DNA from: Lachnospiraceae bacterium
GTDB lineage: Bacteria > Bacillota > Clostridia > Lachnospirales > Lachnospiraceae
Reading direction: 5' to 3'
Length of the DNA: 5,601 nt
Assembly: GCA_900753685.1 (NCBI GenBank)
Contig: CAAEAB010000005.1
Span: 1 to 5,601, forward strand
The notes below the pieces were generated by a model. The model had not been told where the DNA came from, searched no databases, and saw nothing but the letters and a program-made list of their open reading frames with translations. Shown piece after piece: positions 1-5,184 of this stretch (position 1 is its first letter; each line of letters starts with the position of its first letter). The translations under genes were made by a program, and so were the position numbers.

Positions 1-872
1 AAGAAGAAAAAATCAAGGAACTTCAGGAATTTATTCAGCGTTTCAGCGCCAACGCCTCCAAATCCAAACAGGCAACCTCCCGTAAACGGGCCCTGGAAAA
101 AATTGAACTGGACGATATCCGGCCTTCAAGCCGTAAATATCCATATATCGACTTCAAACCAAACCGGGAAATCGGTAACGAAGTCCTCATGGTGGATGGT
201 ATTTCCAAAACTATCGACGGCGTAAAGATGCTGGATAACATTTCCTTTACCCTCGGCCATGATGATAAAGTGGCCTTTGTCGGACCAAATGTCAACGTCA
301 CCACCACCCTGTTCAAAATCCTGGCCGGTGAAATGGAACCGGATGAGGGAACCTATAAATGGGGCGTGACCACCTCCCAGGCCTATTTCCCGAAGGATAA
401 TACTAAGGAATTTGCCAGCGACGATACCATCGTTGACTGGATGATGCCTTGGTCCCCGGAAAAGGATGTGACCTATGTCCGCGGTTTCTTAGGCCGTATG
501 CTTTTCTCCGGCGACGACGGACTGAAACGGGTCAACGTTCTCTCCGGCGGCGAGCGGGTGCGCTGTATGCTCTCCCGCATGATGATGTCCGGCGCAAATA
601 CGATGATTCTCGATGAACCGACAAACCACCTGGACATGGAATCCATCACAGCCCTGAATAACGGCCTGATCAAATATCCGGGCGTCCTGCTCTTCACGTC
701 CCAGGATCACCAGTTTGTCCACACCACCGCCAACCGGATTATGGAAATCACCCCTGGCGGTCTCATTGATAAACAGTGTACCTACGACGAATATCTGGAA
801 AATGACGAGCTGGCAAGAAAACGTCAGGTCATGAACATGGATGAACAGATTGAAAACGAAAGCGAAGAATAA
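1..872 (+). CDS. ABC-F family ATPase (YbiT/EttA-like), 3' part, second ATPase domain with altered catalytic motifs
   Basis: The reading frame is open from position 3, so the start lies before the window; 289 residues are visible of a protein usually about 520-540 long. The first ~50 residues are a charged helical linker (ELQEFIQRFSANASKSKQ), the region that in ABC-F proteins contacts the ribosome and P-site tRNA. The second ATPase domain follows. Numbering from the Met at 189, it has the signature LSGGERVR (118-125) and Walker B with catalytic Glu, ILDEPTNHLD (140-149). ABC-F proteins are soluble ribosome-associated ATPases acting in translation or antibiotic protection, not transporters. Two motifs are abnormal: Walker A reads GPNVNVTTT (32-40), with Thr38 where Lys is expected, and the H-switch reads FTSQDHQF, with Gln172 where His is expected. 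The rest of the domain is intact, with no frameshift or internal stop. Family assignment is firm; whether this copy is active is unknown. A hairpin terminator follows the stop. Confidence 0.9.
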   Translation, partial: EEKIKELQEFIQRFSANASKSKQATSRKRALEKIELDDIRPSSRKYPYIDFKPNREIGNEVLMVDGISKTIDGVKMLDNISFTLGHDDKVAFVGPNVNVTTTLFKILAGEMEPDEGTYKWGVTTSQAYFPKDNTKEFASDDTIVDWMMPWSPEKDVTYVRGFLGRMLFSGDDGLKRVNVLSGGERVRCMLSRMMMSGANTMILDEPTNHLDMESITALNNGLIKYPGVLLFTSQDHQFVHTTANRIMEITPGGLIDKQCTYDEYLENDELARKRQVMNMDEQIENESEE

Positions 873-891
873 ACTTCTATAGCCCGAAGAG

Positions 892-932
892 CCCTGTATC
901 CGCCGGTTATCCGGCAGATACAGGGTCTTTCT
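892..932 (+). terminator. Rho-independent terminator after the ABC-F gene
   Basis: The stem has arms 892-906 and 911-925 around a TTAT loop (907-910). A 9-bp outer helix (CCCTGTATC/GATACAGGG) and a 5-bp inner helix (GCCGG/CCGGC) are joined by one C-A mismatch. The T-rich run TCTTTCT follows at 926-932. It starts 20 bases after the ABC-F stop. Read on the minus strand, the mismatch becomes a T-G wobble, so the same hairpin may also end transcription of the converging ABC-transporter operon, although the bases after it on that strand are not T-rich. Confidence 0.85.
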
Positions 933-958
933 AACATTTCATTCCCGGCTACCTCCGC

Positions 959-1600
959 TTAAAACTCTTTCTTACTAAAAATTCCCAGACTCATAAAGTA
1001 AGAGCCAATATAAAGTAAAATAGAAAGTGCCACTGCGAGCGCAACCATCAGATTTACATTCTGAACCATAAAGGCTATGACTGTTTCAGGCAAATACTGT
1101 ATGCCTGCAACGATTGCAAATACCGAAATAAAGATGACCGCCATCATTAAAATTCGTGTCCGCTCAACTCCAAATTTAAATATCATCGGAAGAAGAACGG
1201 CATAGATTACACAGATAATGCAAAACAGTACCAGGGCCGTCCCCAATAAAAGGTACAAATCGTTGTCCCTCATCGGATGAATCGTTCCAAGAAGAACGCC
1301 AAAAACAGTGGTGACAAGAAGGGATGCCAGAGCATAGATCAGACAACACACATATTTTGATAAAACAACATCCTTCCGACTTACGGGCATCGTCAAAACA
1401 AATTTATCCCAACCAGCAGCCATATCAAAGCTCATTCCGGTAAAGACAAGCATACTCATACTCATCGTCACCATAGCCTGAAAATAAATCACCGACTCCA
1501 TAATATATATACTGAGTACGCCAAAAAAGATAAATAAAATAATATATTGTTTGAAATAACGACGCAGTGTGTAATATTCTTTAGCCAATAATCCGCCCAT
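959..1600 (-). CDS. ABC-2 type transporter permease
   Basis: A 213-residue integral membrane protein with about six hydrophobic segments, roughly at residues 18-35, 40-58, 84-107, 113-138, 148-168 and 185-208. Between the second and third segments lies the pattern GWDKFVLTMPVSRKDVVLSKY (63-83, split here only by description), the hallmark of small ABC-2 permeases (Pfam ABC2_membrane_5) found beside YtrA-type regulators. It should form the membrane channel, probably as a dimer, driven by the ATPase encoded just upstream. The substrate cannot be read from sequence; relatives are linked to antimicrobial peptides or envelope stress. The ATG at 1598-1600 follows the ATPase stop after a single base. 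A ribosome site GAAGGGAGA sits about 9 bases before it, inside the end of the ATPase gene, so translation is probably coupled. It is the last gene of the operon. Confidence 0.88.
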   Translation of the reverse strand: MGGLLAKEYYTLRRYFKQYIILFIFFGVLSIYIMESVIYFQAMVTMSMSMLVFTGMSFDMAAGWDKFVLTMPVSRKDVVLSKYVCCLIYALASLLVTTVFGVLLGTIHPMRDNDLYLLLGTALVLFCIICVIYAVLLPMIFKFGVERTRILMMAVIFISVFAIVAGIQYLPETVIAFMVQNVNLMVALAVALSILLYIGSYFMSLGIFSKKEF

Positions 1601-1601
1601 A

Positions 1602-2459
1602 TTATTTATCTCCCTTCACTTTAAATATAAGAACATCTTCAAGTTTAATCCGGTTAATTATAAAATCCGGATGCTGTTGCTTCAGTCTTTCCCTCTGGTT
1701 TACAAGGACGTCACAGCTATAGGTTCCCCGGCTGACTCCAATAATCATCTTGTCGTCGATTGTCGCCACGTCTTCCGGACGGCACCGGACAATACCGTAT
1801 TCTTCCAAAATCCGATCCTTTTCCTCAGATAAGAAAATCTCTCCTTTATGGATAAAGGTAATATAATCGGCCACCTTTTCCAGGTCGCTGGTAATATGGG
1901 AAGAAATTAAAACGCTGTGTTCTTCATCCTGGATAAATTCCTGAAATATATCCAGAATCTCATCTCTGACAACCGGGTCCAGGCCGCTGGTCGCTTCATC
2001 AAGAATCAAAAGTTTTGGGTGATGGGCCATGGCCGCTACAATCATTAATTTCATTTTCATACCTGTTGAAAAATTCTTAATCGGCTTATTTCCCGGAACA
2101 TTAAAGGTTTTCAAAAGTCTCTGATAATATTTCTCATCCCAGTTTTTGTATATCTTTCCCATGAATTTACCAATTTCTTTGGCTCTCAATGTTTCATGAA
2201 AGCTGGCGCCGTCGAGAACAACGCCGATCTCCTCCCGAATTTCTTTGCCTCTTTTCCGGACATCCTTACCAAGTACGCAAATACTGCCGCCATCTGTATG
2301 GATCAAATCGACGATCGCCTTGATCGTCGTTGATTTCCCGGCGCCATTTTCACCAATCAGTCCCATAATACATCCGCCCGGGACTTTAAAGCTAATATTT
2401 TTCAAAGAAAATTCAGGATAGTTTTTATTTAGATTTTCCACTTCAATTAAATATTCCAT
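1602..2459 (-). CDS. ABC transporter ATP-binding protein (YtrB/BcrA-like)
   Basis: A 285-residue cytoplasmic ATPase that should energise the neighbouring permease. The motifs are complete: Walker A GENGAGKST (36-44), signature FSTGMKMKL (130-138), Walker B with catalytic Glu LLILDEATSGLD (150-161), and H-switch SSH (His188). The signature is FSTGM rather than LSGGQ, and the Q-loop position reads VVLDG, with Asp rather than Gln near residue 83; to my recollection both are common in this exporter subgroup, so they do not suggest loss of function. About 85 residues after the ATPase core form a C-terminal extension of unknown role, as in BcrA-type proteins. The start codon lies 2 bases after the gntR stop, and its ribosome site GAGGAGG overlaps the last codons of gntR, so the two are translationally coupled. 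The gene order regulator-ATPase-permease is typical of ytr-like operons. The transported compound is unknown. Confidence 0.92.
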   Translation of the reverse strand: MEYLIEVENLNKNYPEFSLKNISFKVPGGCIMGLIGENGAGKSTTIKAIVDLIHTDGGSICVLGKDVRKRGKEIREEIGVVLDGASFHETLRAKEIGKFMGKIYKNWDEKYYQRLLKTFNVPGNKPIKNFSTGMKMKLMIVAAMAHHPKLLILDEATSGLDPVVRDEILDIFQEFIQDEEHSVLISSHITSDLEKVADYITFIHKGEIFLSEEKDRILEEYGIVRCRPEDVATIDDKMIIGVSRGTYSCDVLVNQRERLKQQHPDFIINRIKLEDVLIFKVKGDK

Positions 2460-2461
2460 CG

Positions 2462-2836
2462 CTAATCCTCCTCATAAACCATCTGTATAATTTCCTGAAG
2501 CTCGCCGCAGCTTATACCGCTGCTTTTTGCAAGACGAACTCCCTCTGTCAGTATCTCTTCAATCTTCCGGTATTTTTCTTCCCTCATCATTTCCATGTTG
2601 GCATCAGCCACAAAGCTTCCCCGTCCAACCATAGTATTAATGAATCCGTCCCGCTCCAATTCTTCATAAGCCCTCTTTGTTGTAATTACGCTGATATGTA
2701 AATTCTTTGCCAGAGCCCTCATCGAGGGAAGGGCGTCCCCGCCTTTAAGCTCTCCCCGCATAATCATATCTTTAATCTGACTTGTGATTTGTTCATAAAT
2801 CGGCATATCTCCCGAATTACTGATAAATATATTCAC
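2462..2836 (-). CDS. GntR family transcriptional regulator, YtrA subfamily
   Basis: A 124-residue DNA-binding protein. Residues ~10-77 form the GntR winged helix-turn-helix: IYEQITSQI (13-21), LPSMRALAK (36-44), recognition helix region SVITTKRAYEELE (49-61), and wing GRGSFVA (71-77). The remaining ~45 residues (81-124) are helical and too short for the usual FadR, HutC or MocR effector domains; this short tail defines the YtrA group, whose members mostly repress their own operon with an adjacent ABC exporter. The ATG at 2834-2836 has a good ribosome site, GGAGG at 2844-2848, 7 bases before it. It is the first gene of the operon and lies about 80 bases after a near-consensus promoter overlapped by palindromes, which fits autoregulation. 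The inducer cannot be deduced. Confidence 0.93.
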   Translation of the reverse strand: MNIFISNSGDMPIYEQITSQIKDMIMRGELKGGDALPSMRALAKNLHISVITTKRAYEELERDGFINTMVGRGSFVADANMEMMREEKYRKIEEILTEGVRLAKSSGISCGELQEIIQMVYEED

Positions 2837-2877
2837 ATTGTTACCTCCAATCTGCTGACACGTCTGCCCGCAAAGCT

Positions 2878-2898
2878 TTTAATTATGATGTAATTAAA
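2878..2898. repeat. AT-rich inverted repeat in the gntR leader (possible third operator)
   Basis: The arms TTTAATTA (2878-2885) and TAATTAAA (2891-2898) form a perfect 8-base inverted repeat with a 5-base spacer, TGATG. It abuts the 29-base repeat, sharing one base, and lies in the transcribed leader of the gntR operon. Its half-site differs from TTGTATATA, so it may be a weak extra site, a leader hairpin, or simply an AT-rich coincidence. Confidence 0.4.
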
Positions 2899-2926
2899 TA
2901 TTGTATATACTTTATATATACAATAT
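2898..2926. promoter_or_regulatory. Probable main GntR operator: 29-base perfect inverted repeat
   Basis: The arms are ATATTGTATATA (2898-2909) and TATATACAATAT (2915-2926), a perfect 12-base inverted repeat around the spacer CTTTA. It covers the -10 box and predicted start point of the gntR operon promoter. GntR proteins bind such palindromes as dimers, so binding here would block RNA polymerase. Assignment to this GntR protein is inference from position. Confidence 0.75.
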
Positions 2927-2950
2927 ATCATTGTATATATACATTGTCAA
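2922..2950 (-). promoter_or_regulatory. Sigma-A type promoter of the gntR-ABC operon
   Basis: On the minus strand the -35 box is a perfect TTGACA (plus 2945-2950), the spacer is exactly 17 bases (2928-2944), and the -10 box is TATATT (2922-2927, 5 of 6 consensus). Transcription should begin near 2915, giving a leader of about 78 bases before gntR. A 12-base palindrome fills most of the spacer and a 29-base inverted repeat overlaps the -10 box and start point, as expected for a repressed promoter. Confidence 0.85.
2932..2943. promoter_or_regulatory. Probable second operator: palindrome TGTATATATACA in the promoter spacer
   Basis: TGTATATATACA is a perfect 12-base palindrome lying between the -35 and -10 boxes of the gntR promoter. 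Its half TTGTATATA (2931-2939) is identical to the half-site at 2901-2909 and starts exactly 30 bases from it, about three helical turns. That suggests two dimers bound on the same face of the DNA. Confidence 0.6.
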
Positions 2951-2966
2951 TAGTAAATTTCAATGG

Positions 2967-2995
2967 TTGCCTTTTGGGTTTAAAAAAGGTATACT
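2967..2995 (+). promoter_or_regulatory. Sigma-A type promoter of the YhfC-family gene
   Basis: The -35 box TTGCCT (2967-2972, 4 of 6 consensus), a 17-base spacer, and the -10 box TATACT (2990-2995, 5 of 6) point to a start near 3002. The mRNA leader would then be only about 19 bases and begin just before the ribosome site at 3006-3011. The -35 box is 16 bases from the divergent gntR -35 box, so polymerases at the two promoters may interfere with each other. Confidence 0.7.
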
Positions 2996-3020
2996 ATATC
3001 CTGTTAGGAGGATTTTAATT

Positions 3021-3845
3021 ATGATAACAACCGCACCCCTTATTCCGCAAACATCCCTTTTTGCCATGGGATTTACCGGTGTTTTATGTATCGCAGTTCC
3101 CATTGTTTTGCTGATTGTATTTAAAAACCGTTTTCGGGTAAAGGCAGCGCCATTTTTTTTCGGTGTAATTACCTTTATTATTTTCGCCATTGTTCTGGAG
3201 AGCTTTGCTCATGAATATTTCCTTTCAGGAACAACGGGCCTCAGTCAGGCGATTTTAAATAATCCGTTTCTCTATGCGATTTATGGCGGTCTGGCTGCCG
3301 GAATCTTTGAGGAATTTGGCCGTTTTTTCTGTATGCTGACCGTGATGAAGCGTTTTATGTATCAAAAAGAAAATTCCATCATCTACGGTATTGGACACGG
3401 TGGTATGGAAGCCATTTTTATCGGCGCCTTTACAATGCTTCAAAACCTCATGGTTGCTGTCGTTCTTAATGATTACGGCAGTGTGGAAGCCTATGCCGGT
3501 CAATCTGGAAGTGCAGAAGGCGCCAAAGTCGTAACAGATCTGTTAAACACGCTGATCGATACACCGGCTTCAGCTTATATCCTTTCCGGCATTGAAAGAA
3601 TGGCCGCCCTGGTTCTCCAGATCGCTTTATCGGTTCTCGTTTACAAAGCTGTTATACGCAAAAAATATGCTTACATTTTAGTTCCTATCGTTCTTCACGC
3701 ATTGATTGACGTCATCGCCGCCTTCTATCAGACAGGCCTGGTTACCAACCTGCTGCTGCTTGAGGCGATCGTTATCATTTATGCCATTGCCGTTGCCATA
3801 TATGCTTACCGGCAATACCATTTACTAAGCTACGATGAATACTAA
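3021..3845 (+). CDS. YhfC-family putative intramembrane metalloprotease (CPBP/PrsW-like fold)
   Basis: A 274-residue membrane protein with about seven or eight hydrophobic segments, including ~13-34, 44-60, 84-108, 130-150, 195-212, 217-235 and 243-263. It carries glutamate-type membrane protease motifs: FEEFGR (96-101, an EExxR core), GIGHGGMEA (123-131, His126 and Glu130), GIER (190-193), and HALID (226-230). This set matches the YhfC family (Pfam PF10086), distantly related to the CAAX-protease/bacteriocin-processing (CPBP) and PrsW proteins. The expected role is cleavage of a substrate inside the cytoplasmic membrane; family members are largely uncharacterised and catalysis is not proven. 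The start at 3021 is chosen for its ribosome site AGGAGG (3006-3011), 9 bases upstream, and its place after the promoter; an in-frame TTG at 2901 would put the operators inside the gene. It is divergent from the gntR-ABC operon and monocistronic. Confidence 0.85.
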   Translation: MITTAPLIPQTSLFAMGFTGVLCIAVPIVLLIVFKNRFRVKAAPFFFGVITFIIFAIVLESFAHEYFLSGTTGLSQAILNNPFLYAIYGGLAAGIFEEFGRFFCMLTVMKRFMYQKENSIIYGIGHGGMEAIFIGAFTMLQNLMVAVVLNDYGSVEAYAGQSGSAEGAKVVTDLLNTLIDTPASAYILSGIERMAALVLQIALSVLVYKAVIRKKYAYILVPIVLHALIDVIAAFYQTGLVTNLLLLEAIVIIYAIAVAIYAYRQYHLLSYDEY

Positions 3846-3865
3846 AAAACAGGACGAATGAAAAT

Positions 3866-3906
3866 AAAAGGAGACAGGCTATTTTTTAACCTGTCCCTTT
3901 TTCTTT
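3866..3906. terminator. Bidirectional terminator between the YhfC-family gene and queL
   Basis: The core stem is GACAGG (3873-3878) with CCTGTC (3890-3895) around a T-rich loop. It extends outward through GG (3870-3871) and a flanking A-run paired with CCTTTT. On the plus strand a T-rich tract, CCTTTTTCTTT, follows; on the minus strand the tract is CTTTTATTTTC. Both C-A mismatches in the plus-strand stem become G-T wobbles on the minus strand. It should end the plus-strand gene at 3845 and the minus-strand queKTL transcript. Confidence 0.85.
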
Positions 3907-3926
3907 CCATGTTCTTATAATTTTAA

Positions 3927-4616
3927 TCAATCACCAACGCCAAAATCCGTATTTTCAAACAAAACTTCCACCGATGGGTCATCCACAAGCCATCCGTATT
4001 CTTCGGCAAACCAGCGAATCAACTCCGGATCCTTCTTCACGTCCGTTGTATTATCTGTATACACGTTGATTGTGCCCAATTTAAAATACTTTTTTAGGAT
4101 TTCAATATCTCGGGCAATCATTCCCTTTGTCTGGCCTTTAATACCAACCATCAGACAAGGCGAATCGAAATAGGCCGCTACCTCTTCCGGTTCTTTAAAA
4201 TCCGCATGCTTATTCAAATATTTTTCTCTAAAATCATTGTCAAAGGTTTCCACACCGATTTTATAGACAATGGGAATTTTAAAATAGTCCCGCATTTCAT
4301 CCAGCCGCTTCCGATACATCCAATGGCTTTCGAAAAACAGCTTTTTTATGCCGCATTTTTCAATGACTTCTTTGATATCCTGCAGGGTTTCCGCCGGCAA
4401 CTCAAAACAACTCGCCGAATCAATGACCTCCAACACCTCGAATTCGCCGGTGACATTTGAAAGGACTTCCCGGTTCAGCTTTACCATTTCCGGAATATTT
4501 TTCGAATTATCATCAATATAGTCGCAGAAACGACATTTTCCCCAGGCGCAGGGTTTGGCCTTCAACAAAACAATCTCTCTTTGATTTTTATTTGTAATCC
4601 GGCTATAACGATCCAT
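3927..4616 (-). CDS. queL: Radical SAM queuine lyase QueL (queuine to preQ1)
   Basis: A 229-residue cytoplasmic protein with a three-cysteine cluster, C23-AWGK-C28-RF-C31 (plus 4524-4550), that should hold the 4Fe-4S centre cleaving S-adenosylmethionine. The spacing is CX4CX2C rather than the classic CX3CX2C. Downstream motifs fit a radical SAM barrel: IDSASCFELP (65-74), FFESHW (94-99), IGVETFD (120-126) and VGIKGQT (157-163). In gut clostridia, the members of this subgroup next to an ECF S-component and a nucleoside hydrolase convert queuine to preQ1, which then re-enters queuosine synthesis. The assignment relies on that gene order and general sequence character. The start ATG (4614-4616) has ribosome site GGGGAGG 5 bases upstream and overlaps the end of qrtT by 14 bases, so the genes are coupled. 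It is the last gene of the operon, followed by the bidirectional terminator. The alternative is a radical SAM enzyme of unknown substrate. Confidence 0.8.
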   Translation of the reverse strand: MDRYSRITNKNQREIVLLKAKPCAWGKCRFCDYIDDNSKNIPEMVKLNREVLSNVTGEFEVLEVIDSASCFELPAETLQDIKEVIEKCGIKKLFFESHWMYRKRLDEMRDYFKIPIVYKIGVETFDNDFREKYLNKHADFKEPEEVAAYFDSPCLMVGIKGQTKGMIARDIEILKKYFKLGTINVYTDNTTDVKKDPELIRWFAEEYGWLVDDPSVEVLFENTDFGVGD

Positions 4617-5184
4617 TTCTTCCTCCCCGAATTTTCATTTTCATCTCCGGCGTCAATACCTTTAAGGCGGCTGTCACCAGCAAAACAGCGACCAGCTTGT
4701 CCGCGTAATCGGTCAATACCTGAACGAGAAAACAGCTCAATGTCAGATTCATCCCCAGATTGTTCATTAAAACGACCAGGTAGGACGACCCCGACGACGT
4801 AATTCCACCGAAAAGAAATGCGGTAATCACCGCGCTGGCAATGGACGTCGGCAACGACACGACCAGACTGCCCAGAGGCAGACGATGGCCCTGCAGCCAT
4901 TTTGTCCGAAACATAAACCCTACCATTAATCCGGTTAAAATCTGTACCGGAGCATAATATAATGAATAAATATCAAAGGTAATGCCACTGATGAAACTGC
5001 CAAGCACTCCGGTAGCCACACCATAAACCGGTCCTAAAAGAGCTCCGGATAACACAGTTCCAATCGAATCCAGATAAATTGGAATTCTCAGATTGAGGGC
5101 AAGAAAAGCCCCGACGATGTTTAATACAATTCCCAGTGCGACCATGCACTGTTTCAATGTTGAAAAATTTCTTCCGTCGCTCAT
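4603..5184 (-). CDS. qrtT: ECF transporter S-component, queuine/queuosine type (QrtT-like)
   Basis: A 193-residue membrane protein with about six hydrophobic segments, near residues 13-31, 38-55, 56-74, 78-92, 104-128 and 135-178 (the last probably two). The stretch YLDSIGTVLSGALLGPVYG (37-55) is typical of small substrate-binding (S) subunits of energy-coupling factor vitamin importers. No ATPase or T-component gene is nearby, so it would share the cell's common EcfA-EcfA'-EcfT module (group II arrangement). Specificity for queuine or queuosine is inferred from its place between queK and queL, as in Clostridioides difficile; sequence alone shows only an ECF S-component. The start overlaps the queK stop as ATGA (5181-5184), and a GGGAGGGAG ribosome site lies upstream within queK, so translation is coupled. 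The C-terminus is basic (KMKIRGGRNGSL), as expected for a cytoplasmic end. Confidence 0.82.
   Translation of the reverse strand: MSDGRNFSTLKQCMVALGIVLNIVGAFLALNLRIPIYLDSIGTVLSGALLGPVYGVATGVLGSFISGITFDIYSLYYAPVQILTGLMVGFMFRTKWLQGHRLPLGSLVVSLPTSIASAVITAFLFGGITSSGSSYLVVLMNNLGMNLTLSCFLVQVLTDYADKLVAVLLVTAALKVLTPEMKMKIRGGRNGSL

Noticed and set aside
381..405. Q-loop of the ABC-F domain reading YFPKDN without Gln
   Set aside because: To my recollection this form is normal in YbiT-like ABC-F proteins of Clostridia, so I did not count it as a third lost catalytic residue.
2060..2220. Non-standard Q-loop (VVLDG) and signature (FSTGM) in the ABC transporter ATPase
   Set aside because: Both are common in the YtrB/BcrA exporter subgroup, and Walker A, Walker B and the H-switch are intact, so no defect is indicated.
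2898..2947. AT-rich repeats resembling a short repeat array or replication origin
   Set aside because: The repeats are few, palindromic and placed exactly over promoter elements, which fits operators. There is no spacer periodicity of a CRISPR array and no DnaA boxes were seen.
2901..3020. In-frame TTG start at 2901 that would add 40 residues to the YhfC-family protein
   Set aside because: It lies within the operator repeats and upstream of the promoter at 2967-2995, has no ribosome site, and gives a low-complexity Tyr/Ile stretch read from the AT palindromes. The ATG at 3021 has AGGAGG at good spacing.
2837..3020. Possible preQ1 riboswitch or other structured leader RNA
   Set aside because: No preQ1-type hairpin with a conserved loop was found in this or any other gap. 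The leader of the queK operon, where one might be expected, lies beyond the window.
4562..4900. Open frame of 112 codons on the minus strand overlapping qrtT
   Set aside because: It overlaps qrtT in another frame, is Arg/Gly/Ser-rich with no recognisable domain, and has no place in the coupled operon. Other long overlapping frames within the ABC-F, YhfC-family, queL and queK genes were dismissed for the same reasons.
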